Part shown: in pieces, positions 43,457 to 51,236 of the stretch
Position numbering within the stretch: position 1 is the stretch's first letter
Layout of the letters: every line of letters starts with the position of its first letter
Notes under the pieces: generated by a model
The model's input: only the letters and a program-made list of their open reading frames with translations
Told to the model about the DNA's origin: nothing
Database searches by the model: none
Made by a program: the position numbers and the translations under genes
From: Salinisphaera orenii subsp. halophila YIM 95161
GTDB lineage: Bacteria > Pseudomonadota > Gammaproteobacteria > Nevskiales > Salinisphaeraceae
NCBI RefSeq assembly: GCF_003732545.1
Contig: NZ_AYKF01000073.1
Location: 1-51,236, forward strand
Direction of reading: 5' to 3'
DNA length: 51,236 nt

Positions 43457-44530
43457 CTACTTGAGGCCGCGGTAGTGGCTGAGCAGTTCGGTCAGTGAAT
43501 GTTCGGGTTCGAAGTCGAAGGTCCGGGCGAACAGGCTGCCGTCGATGATGACCGCATACTTGAAGAAGTCGATCAGATAGTCCGGCGGCGCATAGCGCCC
43601 GAGCGCCCGGACCGCTCGCCGGGCCAGTGCCGGCGGCACCGAGGGCAGAAACAGCCGCCGGCAGCCGGCCTGCTGAAGGGCATCCTGATACGCCACGTAG
43701 TCGTCAGGCGCGACATTGTATACGCCCGGATGGTTGCGCTCGAACGAGCGCACCACGGCGCGGGCCATGTCCTCCACGTGAATGAACTGCATCAGCGGCG
43801 AGAAGCCGAACAGACAGGGCGCGACCGGCTGCGAGAGCATGCGGCTGATCTCGTTGTTGATGCCCGGGCCCGCGATGTTGCACGGGCGCAGAATGCTGAT
43901 GTTGAGCTCGGGATGCTTGTAGAGATGGATGTTGAACAGGTTCTCGAGCTCGACCGCATCGACCACCTCGCGCATCAGGTTGGCCGCGCGCATGGGGTAC
44001 TCCTCGTCGATGAGCGAGGGGTTGCGCGCATCCGCGCCGTAGACGTGGTACGTCGACAGCGCTATCACCTGCTCGACCCCGTACTTCAGCGCGAGGCGCA
44101 GCAGTCGCGCGGTACCCACCACGTTGGCCGAATAGCGCCGGTTGCGGGTGGACTGGGTGAAACGGATGCGGCCCAGATGGATGATGGCCATGAAGCCGTG
44201 TTCGCGGAAGACGTCCTCGAAGGGGCGGGTGTTGAAATCCACCACATAGTCGACGGTGTCCGGATACTCGGCCTGCACGCCGCGAAACTCGACCCCGACG
44301 ACGTCGTAGTGCTCGCGCAGCAGCGCGATGACGTGCTGGGCCAGCGCCCCGGCCGCGCCGGTGACCAGCACCTTGCCGCGGGTCTCGCTGCCGATGCCCA
44401 GGCCCGCCGGACGGGCCTGGGCCTCGGCTTCGGTGCGCCGGCGTGCGGGCGTCTTGCGGCGTACGGTCTCCGACGACGCGGCCGCGGACGCCCCGCGCCG
44501 CGCCGGCTGCTTGCGCTTGCCGTCGCTCAT
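43457..44530 (-). CDS. NAD-dependent epimerase/dehydratase-type SDR with basic N-terminal tail
   Basis: This encodes a 357-residue extended SDR. The Rossmann loop VTGAAGALA lies near 56-64, and the active-site region has LSTYHVYG (Tyr-x-x-x-Tyr variant) and LRPCNIAGPG. The first 45 residues are Lys/Arg/Ala-rich (GKRKQPARRGASAA, then RRKTPARRRTEAEA), resembling a histone H1-like tail and unusual for this family. The substrate may be a lipid-linked or nucleotide sugar, or a ketone of a lipid (inference). Its start overlaps the acyltransferase stop by one base (TGATG). Confidence 0.85.
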   Translation of the reverse strand: MSDGKRKQPARRGASAAASSETVRRKTPARRRTEAEAQARPAGLGIGSETRGKVLVTGAAGALAQHVIALLREHYDVVGVEFRGVQAEYPDTVDYVVDFNTRPFEDVFREHGFMAIIHLGRIRFTQSTRNRRYSANVVGTARLLRLALKYGVEQVIALSTYHVYGADARNPSLIDEEYPMRAANLMREVVDAVELENLFNIHLYKHPELNISILRPCNIAGPGINNEISRMLSQPVAPCLFGFSPLMQFIHVEDMARAVVRSFERNHPGVYNVAPDDYVAYQDALQQAGCRRLFLPSVPPALARRAVRALGRYAPPDYLIDFFKYAVIIDGSLFARTFDFEPEHSLTELLSHYRGLK

Positions 44531-45348
44531 CAGAAGATGCTCTTGCGCTGGGCGATGCCGGTGTCGATGAGGTCACGGATGGCGTCCTTGACCTCCTCCA
44601 CGCGCCATTCGACGTCCTGCTCGTTGCGCGCGTCGTTGGCGAAATGCATGGGCCGGCCGAAGTTCAGAAACACCCGCGCCGGCAGCGGCACGAGCGGCGC
44701 GAGCGGGAAATAGGGCATGCCGAGCATGCGCGCCAGCGGCTTGATGTCGACCAGCGAGGGCATGGTCTCCTCGCAGCCGACGACACCCACCGGCACGATG
44801 GGCGTGCCGTGCTCCATGGCCAGATGCATGAAGCCGTGGCCGAAGCGCTGCAGCTGGTAGCGCAGCCGATACGGCTTGCCCGAGCCGCGGATCCCTTCGG
44901 GGAAGACCACGATGGCCTCCTCGCGCTCGAGCATCTTGGCGCAGTTCTTCGGATCACCGATGACGCCGCCGACCGAATTCATCCAGTTGCCCAGAAACGG
45001 CACGGAGGGAAACCAGCGCTCGATCATCGAACGCGGCAGGCGCGCGTCCTCGGCCTTGTTGGCGACGGCGAAGCTGACCATGACGCCGTCCATCGGCAGC
45101 TGGCCCGAATGATTGCCCACGATCAGCAGGCGCCCGGATCCGGCGACGTTCTCGAGGCCGTGCGCGCGGACCCGAAAATAGTGCTCGTAGAGCCAGCGCA
45201 CCGCCGTGAAGGTGATCTTGGCGGTATCCGGGTTCAGTCCCCAGGGGTCGTAGCCCTGACTGCCGATATTGTGCTTGGGCAGCGCATCGACGATTTCGTC
45301 GACCTCCCGGCTCACCGTCCGGGGTTTTAGAAACTGCCGGGTGCGCAT
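44530..45348 (-). CDS. Lysophospholipid acyltransferase family protein
   Basis: This encodes a 272-residue acyltransferase of the PlsC superfamily. The catalytic motif is GNHSGQLPMDG with His80 and Asp87, a spacing of six rather than the usual four residues, which is a known variant group. VVFPEGIRGSGK is the downstream substrate-binding motif. It probably acylates a lysolipid at the inner membrane. It is the first gene of the operon leading to the SDR, mlaA, kinase-like and plsB genes, and is divergent from parB. Confidence 0.87.
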   Translation of the reverse strand: MRTRQFLKPRTVSREVDEIVDALPKHNIGSQGYDPWGLNPDTAKITFTAVRWLYEHYFRVRAHGLENVAGSGRLLIVGNHSGQLPMDGVMVSFAVANKAEDARLPRSMIERWFPSVPFLGNWMNSVGGVIGDPKNCAKMLEREEAIVVFPEGIRGSGKPYRLRYQLQRFGHGFMHLAMEHGTPIVPVGVVGCEETMPSLVDIKPLARMLGMPYFPLAPLVPLPARVFLNFGRPMHFANDARNEQDVEWRVEEVKDAIRDLIDTGIAQRKSIF

Positions 45349-45433
45349 CTGACTCCTCGCACACGGGCGCGCGCACGCGGCGGCCCGTCTATGGTTTTAC
45401 ACTCCGCCCTGTCCCTTGAGCTTAGCACGCACG

Positions 45434-46279
45434 ATGCCGTCATCCGCAGACCCGCCGCCGCCCGAATCCGGCGCCACCGATCGCGCCGGGCGCGACCGGA
45501 TCCACACCCTGCCGATCGAACGGATCGCACCGGGCGACAGCCAGGCGCGCAGCCGTTTCGACGACGATGCGCTCGCCGAGCTGGCCGCCTCGATCGAGGC
45601 CTCGGGCGTCATCCAGCCCGTGGTGGTGAGCGGCTCGCCGACCGCAGGCTACCGGCTGCTGGCCGGCGAACGCCGCTGGCGGGCCGCCCAGCGGGCCGGG
45701 CTGGCCGAGATCCCGGCGATCGTACGCAACGATCTCGGCGCCGGCGAGGCCGCCGTGCTGGGCCTGATCGAGAATCTCCAGCGCGAATCGCTGGGGGTGA
45801 TGGACACCGCTCACGGCCTGGCGCGGCTGGCCGCCGAACACGGCCTGACGCACGAAGCCATCGCCGGCCGCATCGGCAAGTCGCGCGTTTATGTCACCAA
45901 TTTCCTGCGCCTGCGACAGCTGGCCGAACCGGTCCAGGCGCTACTCGATGCCGGCCGTCTCAATCTCGGTCACGCCAAGATCCTGGCCGGGCTCGAGCCG
46001 CCGCGTCAGATCGAACTGGCGCGCACCGCGGCGGCCCGCTCGCTGAGCGTGCGCAGCCTGGAGCGGGCCGCGCGCGCGGCGGACACGCCGGCACCGACGG
46101 CCCCGGCCGGTGGCAGCGACATGGCGGAACTGGAAACGCGCCTGGCCGAACACGTCGGCAACGCCGTGCGCATCGATTACGATCCCGACCGGCGCCGCGG
46201 CGAACTGCGCATCACCTTCCATGACCTGGACGAGTTCGACGGCCTGCTTGCCCGTCTCGGCTACACCGGCGACGGCTGA
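45434..46279 (+). CDS. parB: ParB/Spo0J family partition protein
   Basis: This encodes a 281-residue protein. The N-terminal ParB/sulfiredoxin-like domain contains LLAGERRWRAA (75-85) and IENLQRESL (112-120), and the central helix-turn-helix (GLTHEAIAGRIGKSRVYVTNFLRL) recognises parS. A dimerisation tail of about 50 residues ends the protein. ParB binds parS and CTP and works with ParA in chromosome or plasmid segregation. No parA, gidA/gidB or rnpA-type neighbours are present, which is unusual for the chromosomal gene. ATG 45434 is preferred; earlier in-frame codons lack ribosome-binding features. Confidence 0.9.
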   Translation: MPSSADPPPPESGATDRAGRDRIHTLPIERIAPGDSQARSRFDDDALAELAASIEASGVIQPVVVSGSPTAGYRLLAGERRWRAAQRAGLAEIPAIVRNDLGAGEAAVLGLIENLQRESLGVMDTAHGLARLAAEHGLTHEAIAGRIGKSRVYVTNFLRLRQLAEPVQALLDAGRLNLGHAKILAGLEPPRQIELARTAAARSLSVRSLERAARAADTPAPTAPAGGSDMAELETRLAEHVGNAVRIDYDPDRRRGELRITFHDLDEFDGLLARLGYTGDG

Positions 46280-46283
46280 GGCG

Positions 46284-46484
46284 TCAGCGACGATCCCGGG
46301 GCGGACGGGTCCGGCCCACCGCGCCCATCAGACCGAAGCCGACGATCACCGCCGCACCCACGCCGATCCACCCCGGCGGCACGCTCAGCATATAGGCGCC
46401 GCAGGCGAGCGCCCCGGCCACGACGACCACACCGAGCATGTATAGGGCGAAGTTCGACACGGCGCGCGGCCCGGCGGCCGTCAA
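46284..46484 (-). CDS. Small two-helix membrane protein
   Basis: This encodes a 66-residue protein with two hydrophobic helices (about 13-31 and 38-55) and a basic C-terminus (RTRPPRDRR). The frame starts at TTG 46484, overlapping the stop of the upstream cytochrome gene (TTGA), which supports translational coupling. No family was recognised. It converges on parB, four bases away. Confidence 0.55.
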   Translation of the reverse strand: MTAAGPRAVSNFALYMLGVVVVAGALACGAYMLSVPPGWIGVGAAVIVGFGLMGAVGRTRPPRDRR

Positions 46485-46849
46485 TCGTCCAGATAGGGGG
46501 TATGCAGCGGCGTGTCGGTCTGACGGCTGTAGTAGCGCGCCAGCGCCTCGAGCTGATCGTTGCTCATGTTCTGGACCTGGCCGGCCATGACCGCGTTCTC
46601 GCGTTCACCGTCGCGGTAAGCCTTGAGCGAATGCAGGAGATAGTCCTGGTACTGACCGGCGATGATCGGGAAGTTGGGCGTCTGCGCCACGCCGTTCTTG
46701 CCGTGGCAGCTGGCACAGGTCTGCGTGGTCTGCGACACCCAGTCGCTGTCGGCGGCCTTGTCCTGACCGGATTCGGACTGCGCCATGAGCGGGCCCGCGG
46801 CCAGCGACAGCGCGGCCACGAGGGCGATGCGAGAAAATGCGTGGATCAT
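46481..46849 (-). CDS. Monohaem cytochrome c (c4-like half, second)
   Basis: This encodes a 122-residue periplasmic protein. The signal peptide ends near LMAQ; the haem motif is CASCH (TQTCASCHGKNG) and the likely axial Met is in NAVMAGQV. The pattern NFPIIAGQYQDYLLHSLKAYRDGER is typical of the cytochrome c4 / c553 fold. It carries electrons between membrane complexes. It lies 17 bases downstream of a second monohaem cytochrome gene with the same layout, as if the two halves of a dihaem cytochrome c4 were encoded separately. Confidence 0.9.
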   Translation of the reverse strand: MIHAFSRIALVAALSLAAGPLMAQSESGQDKAADSDWVSQTTQTCASCHGKNGVAQTPNFPIIAGQYQDYLLHSLKAYRDGERENAVMAGQVQNMSNDQLEALARYYSRQTDTPLHTPYLDD

Positions 46850-46866
46850 TCGTCTGCTTCCCGTGC

Positions 46867-47208
46867 TCAATCCGACTTCTGCTGCGACAGAAAGGCCGCG
46901 ATGTTCTGGATGTCCTCGTCGCTCAGGCTGGAGGCCTGGGCGTGCATCGTCGAGTGCTCGCGCGCGCCGCTGCGATAGGCTTCGAGCGCCGATACGATGT
47001 AGTCCGCGTGCTGGCCGCCGATCTTGGGCACGTGGTACGTGGGATAGGCGTTGGCATACCCGTCGATGCCGTGACAGCCCGCACAGGTATAGAAGCGTTC
47101 CTTGCCGGCGACCGGGTCGCCGCCCTCGTCGGACTGAGCCCATGCCGGCGCGGCCAAAACCATGCCACACACGAACACCATCAGGCATTTACGCCAGCTT
47201 TGAATCAT
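46867..47208 (-). CDS. Monohaem cytochrome c (c4-like half, first)
   Basis: This encodes a 113-residue periplasmic protein. The signal peptide ends near AWAQ, the haem motif is CAGCH (YTCAGCHGIDG), and the axial Met is probably in HSTMHAQ. The block YHVPKIGGQHADYIVSALEAYRSG parallels its downstream neighbour. It is the first gene of a cytochrome pair followed by a small membrane protein. The partner oxidase is not in the window. Confidence 0.9.
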   Translation of the reverse strand: MIQSWRKCLMVFVCGMVLAAPAWAQSDEGGDPVAGKERFYTCAGCHGIDGYANAYPTYHVPKIGGQHADYIVSALEAYRSGAREHSTMHAQASSLSDEDIQNIAAFLSQQKSD

Positions 47209-47280
47209 ATGCTCTCCCGGTAACAGCGTGCGCCACGGAGCCCCGGCGCAGCGTTATGCTCTTGTAAATCGCCCGCCGAG

Positions 47281-47952
47281 TCAATTCACGCCGGTCTCGG
47301 CGGCCTCCGCATCGGCGGCGCTGGCCGGCTCGACCAGCCGAGCGGCGCTGGCGTTGAGGTTGAACCCCGAGGCCGCGCCGAGATCACGTTCGTCGAACTG
47401 CAGCAGTACGAGCCGCGCCAGCCCCCCGGCGGGCCCGCCCGCCGGGCCCGACCACACCCCGACCCGCGGCTCGCCGGCGGCCAGGCGCGGCAGACCGCCG
47501 CCGTAGACGCGTCGCAGCGGCTCCGGCGTCAGGGCGTCCGCGCCGGCATCCAACGGCGCCGTACTGAACTGAACGTCGATCCAGCTGCGGCGACGACGCG
47601 CAGTGATCGGTGCCAGCCGTTCGGCCGGCAGACGCGAAAGCACGCCGCGGACCAGTGACGCCGCCGCGTGACGGCCGCTGTCGGCCAGCGAACGGCGCGC
47701 CACCGGCCCGTGGCCGAGAGACGGCGAGCCTTCGGCATCCGTCAGGCGCAGACAGCTGTCGACATGGGCGCGCAGGCGCAGCGTCTCGCCCCGGGCGTGC
47801 GGCGCAGCGGAGAACGCGACGGTCGCGCTCAGCCACGGCCGGCCGCCGTAGGGGTTGGGCAGGCGCAGCTGCAGGCGCGCATCGCGGTTTCTCGGCGCAT
47901 CCCCATGCCGGCCGGCTCGCGCGCGCAGCCGTGTGCGGATCAGGTTGAACAT
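47281..47952 (-). CDS. Hypothetical protein, Arg/Ala-rich
   Basis: This encodes a 223-residue protein starting MFNLIRTRLRARAGRHGD. The sequence has plausible strand-like segments (LSATVAFSAAPHARGETLRLRAHV, RSWIDVQFSTAPLD, and RLVLLQFDERDL) but no signal peptide, membrane helix or recognised motif. It is probably soluble and beta-rich. TATAGT on the minus strand (47993-47988) could be its -10, about 35 bases upstream of the start. I cannot assign a family. Confidence 0.6.
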   Translation of the reverse strand: MFNLIRTRLRARAGRHGDAPRNRDARLQLRLPNPYGGRPWLSATVAFSAAPHARGETLRLRAHVDSCLRLTDAEGSPSLGHGPVARRSLADSGRHAAASLVRGVLSRLPAERLAPITARRRRSWIDVQFSTAPLDAGADALTPEPLRRVYGGGLPRLAAGEPRVGVWSGPAGGPAGGLARLVLLQFDERDLGAASGFNLNASAARLVEPASAADAEAAETGVN

Positions 47953-48003
47953 CGACCGACTCCGCCCGTTCAATAGCGTGTAGCCACTATACTCGAGCAG
48001 GAC

Positions 48004-48285
48004 ATGATCATGCGCAATGCACGTCACTATATCGTCACCGGACGCGTTCAAGGCGTGGGCTTTCGGGCCGCGACCGAACGGAGCGCGCGCGAGCTGGACC
48101 TGGCCGGCTGGGTGCAGAACCGCCGTGACGGCGGCGTCGAACTGGTGGCCGCCGGCGACGACGCCGCGCTCGATCGCCTCGGTGACTGGCTGGCCGTCGG
48201 CCCGTCGATGGCCCGGGTGGATCACGTCGAGGTCGCCCCGGCGGATTCCGACGACGATCTGCCGCAACCGTTCGCGGTGCGCTGA
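48004..48285 (+). CDS. acyP: Acylphosphatase
   Basis: This encodes a 93-residue protein with the full acylphosphatase signature: GRVQGVGFR with the catalytic Arg near residue 22 and GWVQNRRDGGVEL with the catalytic Asn near 40. It hydrolyses acyl phosphates such as acetyl phosphate or carbamoyl phosphate in the cytoplasm. Two ATGs (48004, 48010) are possible. TATACT at 47988-47993 lies so close that the transcript may have almost no leader if that is its -10. Confidence 0.93.
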   Translation: MIMRNARHYIVTGRVQGVGFRAATERSARELDLAGWVQNRRDGGVELVAAGDDAALDRLGDWLAVGPSMARVDHVEVAPADSDDDLPQPFAVR

Positions 48286-48290
48286 CCGTA

Positions 48291-48307
48291 GCGCATAGAA
48301 TATGCGC
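48291..48307. promoter_or_regulatory. 7-3-7 palindrome over a -10-like box
   Basis: GCGCATA and TATGCGC are a perfect 7-bp inverted repeat with three bases (GAA) between. TAGAAT (48296-48301), a good -10 sequence for the membrane-protein gene at 48348, is inside it. It may be an operator, or a small hairpin after acyP. Confidence 0.4.
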
Positions 48308-48347
48308 ACTACATCAACCGTCGCGCCCGTCCGGCGCATCACTCGTC

Positions 48348-48383
48348 ATGAATGAACGCCCCGATATGAATGAACGCCCCGAT
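48348..48383 (+). repeat. 18-bp tandem duplication containing the start codon
   Basis: The 18-mer ATGAATGAACGCCCCGAT occurs twice with no gap (48348-48365 and 48366-48383). It duplicates the first six codons, so the protein begins MNERPDMNERPD. Either ATG could be the start. Confidence 0.95.
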
Positions 48384-49103
48384 ACCGCGCTGCCCGGCTG
48401 GGCCTGGCTCGGGCTGCCGCTGGTCATCTACTTCAGCCATTATCTGGCACGCGCGCTGCTGGACTTCGCGGTCTACGACCGCTGGGTCCTGCACGAATCG
48501 GGGATCACCGAAAAAGCCACCCTGGTGATGCAGGCGCTGGCACTGGTCGGCGGCCTCCTGGCGACACGCTGGGCCTGGCGCCAGGGCGACCGCAAGCTCG
48601 TCGCCTTCTTTCTGGTCTTTTGCCTCGGCTGTGTGTATTTCGGCGGCGAGGAAGCCAGCTGGGGCCAGCACATGGCCGGCTGGTCGGCGCCCGAGGAGTG
48701 GGCCGAGGTCAACGACCAGGCCGAGACCAACCTGCACAACACCAGCGGAATCGCCGGAACGCTGCTCGATCAGCTGCCCCGCAACCTGCTCGCGATCGCC
48801 ATGCTGGTCGGCGGCGCCATCCTGCCGCTCGTGCGGCGCGCACGGGGCCTTCGCCACTCGCTGCACTCATTCCGGGGGCTGATCATGCCCGGCTTCGAAT
48901 GCGTGGCGATCGGCTTCATCGCCCCGCTGGCCTCCATTCCCGAAAAGATTCTCAAGGCCGTCGCCGGCACGGTGCCCGCGCCGCTCGAGATCGAGGCCGG
49001 GGAAGTCAAGGAATTGATGTTCGCGGTCTTTCTGGCGATGTACATCGCCGGCGTGCTCGTGCGCATGCGCCGTGCCGGCGCGGCGGCCCCGTCGCCGCAC
49101 TGA
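48348..49103 (+). CDS. Multi-pass membrane protein of unknown function
   Basis: This encodes a 251-residue protein with about six hydrophobic segments (around 17-45, 57-75, 83-100, 143-160, 183-200, 222-240). Between helices 3 and 4 is a conserved-looking polar block, YFGGEEASWGQHMAGW followed by NDQAETNLHN; similar GEE-SWGQ...NLHN motifs occur in uncharacterised bacterial membrane proteins. The acidic and His residues could bind a metal (inference). The N-terminal six residues are tandemly duplicated. It is convergent with the candidate sRNA gene. Confidence 0.8.
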   Translation: MNERPDMNERPDTALPGWAWLGLPLVIYFSHYLARALLDFAVYDRWVLHESGITEKATLVMQALALVGGLLATRWAWRQGDRKLVAFFLVFCLGCVYFGGEEASWGQHMAGWSAPEEWAEVNDQAETNLHNTSGIAGTLLDQLPRNLLAIAMLVGGAILPLVRRARGLRHSLHSFRGLIMPGFECVAIGFIAPLASIPEKILKAVAGTVPAPLEIEAGEVKELMFAVFLAMYIAGVLVRMRRAGAAAPSPH

Positions 49104-49147
49104 TCCGCGACCGACGGACGCGTCGCCGGCTCTTTCGACGAGCGCCC

Positions 49148-49324
49148 AAAAAGAAGCCCGGATCGGGAGGGCAACCGATCCGGGCCAGGGGGCGGACGTC
49201 GCCAGGGGGAGAACGACGCCCTGATCCACGCAGCGGCATGACTCGGGTAGGATGCGCGCTGCGTATTGCAGATCGGTGAGGGGGAGACACCGTCTCTGCG
49301 ACAGCGGGGTGACCCCGCTGCGTG
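49148..49324 (-). ncRNA. Candidate small RNA with repeated C-rich hairpin loops
   Basis: On the minus strand a promoter (49360-49331) is followed by about 177 bases and an intrinsic terminator, with no credible reading frame. Hairpins in order: A, 49320-49302 (8-bp perfect stem, 3-base loop); B, 49299-49268 (CGGTG/CACCG plus GCAGA/TCTGC, loop TCTCCCCCT); C, 49264-49228 (12 bp with one bulge, loop CCTACCCGAGTC); D, 49221-49194 (7 of 8 pairs, loop TTCTCCCCCTGG); terminator, 49185-49156 (11-bp stem) followed by TTCTTTTT. The same C-rich nonamer is shown in two loops, and CCCCCT recurs between D and the terminator. Such loops could pair with purine-rich ribosome-binding sites. No known RNA family was recognised. 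Confidence 0.55.
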
Positions 49325-49330
49325 ATGTGA

Positions 49331-49360
49331 ACTATAGGCGTACCGTATCGACTCTGCCAA
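49331..49360 (-). promoter_or_regulatory. Sigma-70 promoter for the candidate sRNA
   Basis: On the minus strand, TTGGCA (49360-49355), an 18-base spacer and TATAGT (49336-49331) closely match sigma-70 -35 and -10 elements. The predicted start is near 49324. The stretch is AT-rich relative to its surroundings. Confidence 0.6.
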
Positions 49361-49371
49361 TTGAGTTTCTA

Positions 49372-49402
49372 TTGCCTATGGATAGCGCTGTACTATACAG
49401 CG
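49372..49402 (+). promoter_or_regulatory. Candidate prfC promoter with 7-3-7 palindrome
   Basis: TTGCCT (49372-49377), a 16-base spacer and TATACA (49394-49399) could drive prfC, giving a start near 49406. A perfect inverted repeat, CGCTGTA and TACAGCG separated by CTA (49386-49402), covers the -10 box, so a repressor could act here. This promoter diverges from the sRNA promoter. Confidence 0.5.
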
Positions 49403-49460
49403 ATTATTGCCAGCACAGACAGTAACCTATGACCCCGTGGTGATCTGCCCGGAGCGCCCG

Positions 49461-51071
<1,611 letters not shown>

Positions 51072-51078
51072 ACGCCGC

Positions 51079-51236
51079 TCAGTCGGCCGCGGTCTGCAGG
51101 CCGATGCCGACACGCCCCAGCTGCTCGGCCTCGCGCGCCAGATCCGCGCGCGTCAGCGGCCGTCGGTTCAGCCAGTCGGCGGCACAGAACAGCTGCACGC
51201 CGGTCTCACCGGCGCCGAGCCGTACCGGCGGCGCGG
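51079..51236 (-). CDS. C-terminal end of an unidentified protein (truncated by window edge)
   Basis: A minus-strand frame runs from the window edge to the TGA at 51081-51079. It ends with ETGVQLFCAADWLNRRPL, then a helix TRADLAREAEQLGRVGIGLQ. The composition and helix pattern look like a real protein C-terminus, and it converges on prfC. The 52 residues are too few to name a family. Confidence 0.55.
   Translation of the reverse strand, partial: APPVRLGAGETGVQLFCAADWLNRRPLTRADLAREAEQLGRVGIGLQTAAD

Noticed and set aside
49148-49324. Reading the hairpin cluster as a plus-strand CsrB-like RNA (GGGGA in loops)
   Set aside because: No plus-strand promoter before it and no U tract after it; promoter and terminator both fit the minus strand.
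49386-49402. LexA box at the prfC promoter (CTG...CAG)
   Set aside because: Spacing between CTG and CAG is seven bases, not the ten needed for the gammaproteobacterial LexA site.
49407-49460. Upstream start for prfC
   Set aside because: The extra 18 residues are not part of the RF3 N-terminus, and GGAG is well placed for the ATG at 49461.

Overview
The window is uniformly GC-rich, densely packed gammaproteobacterial chromosome. It points to a halophilic or halotolerant, marine-type organism; Salinisphaera or a close relative is my best guess, from gene content only. The main clues are a glycine-to-betaine methylation pathway (two SAM-dependent N-methyltransferases), a long BetT-like BCCT transporter, PlsB, MlaA, PhoPQ-type regulation and very acidic proteins. 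No rRNA, tRNA, CRISPR array, intact transposase or prophage is visible.

Layout. 1-1.2 kb: the end of tonB and a lipoprotein. 1.8-4.9 kb: a TRAP transporter whose membrane genes converge on the binding-protein gene. 5-8.6 kb: a rhomboid protease, a gene-poor gap and the BCCT carrier. 8.7-11 kb: nitroreductase-wrbA divergent from a LysR regulator. 11-12.6 kb: djlA and a DUF2057 lipoprotein. 12.9-18 kb: a fully overlapping ligase-associated DNA-damage operon (ATP ligase, small membrane protein, DEXH helicase, PdeM). 18.3-20.9 kb: betaine synthesis and an SDR. 21.3-29.9 kb: lipA, a DUF5924/DUF2914 protein, a CoA-transferase family protein with a lipid kinase, a YIP1 protein, dusB and a BON lipoprotein. 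30.2-34.7 kb: an Old Yellow Enzyme, a broken sigma-54-type AAA+ ATPase gene and a DUF3080 lipoprotein. 34.9-39.4 kb: envelope lipoprotein genes, a PepSY-like protein, PhoPQ and an S49 peptidase. 39.5-45.3 kb: a five-gene envelope-lipid operon (acyltransferase, SDR, mlaA, kinase-like, plsB). 45.4-51.2 kb: a lone parB, two monohaem cytochromes c, acylphosphatase, a membrane protein, a candidate sRNA and prfC.

The most unusual items are non-coding. (1) 49148-49324, minus strand: a good sigma-70 promoter, four consecutive hairpins, two of them showing the same C-rich loop (TCTCCCCCT), and an intrinsic terminator. I read this as an undescribed C-rich small RNA. (2) A dispersed element of about 290 bp occurs twice (12601-12896 and 29891-30179). 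Each copy fills a gap between convergent genes and each ends on a CTAG whose TAG is the stop codon of the adjoining gene, as expected of a MITE-like element. Other points of note are the ligase operon without its usual exonuclease, two 7-3-7 palindromes over promoter -10 boxes, and an SDR gene starting 28 nt after a strong terminator.

All functions come from reading the sequence; no database search was run.
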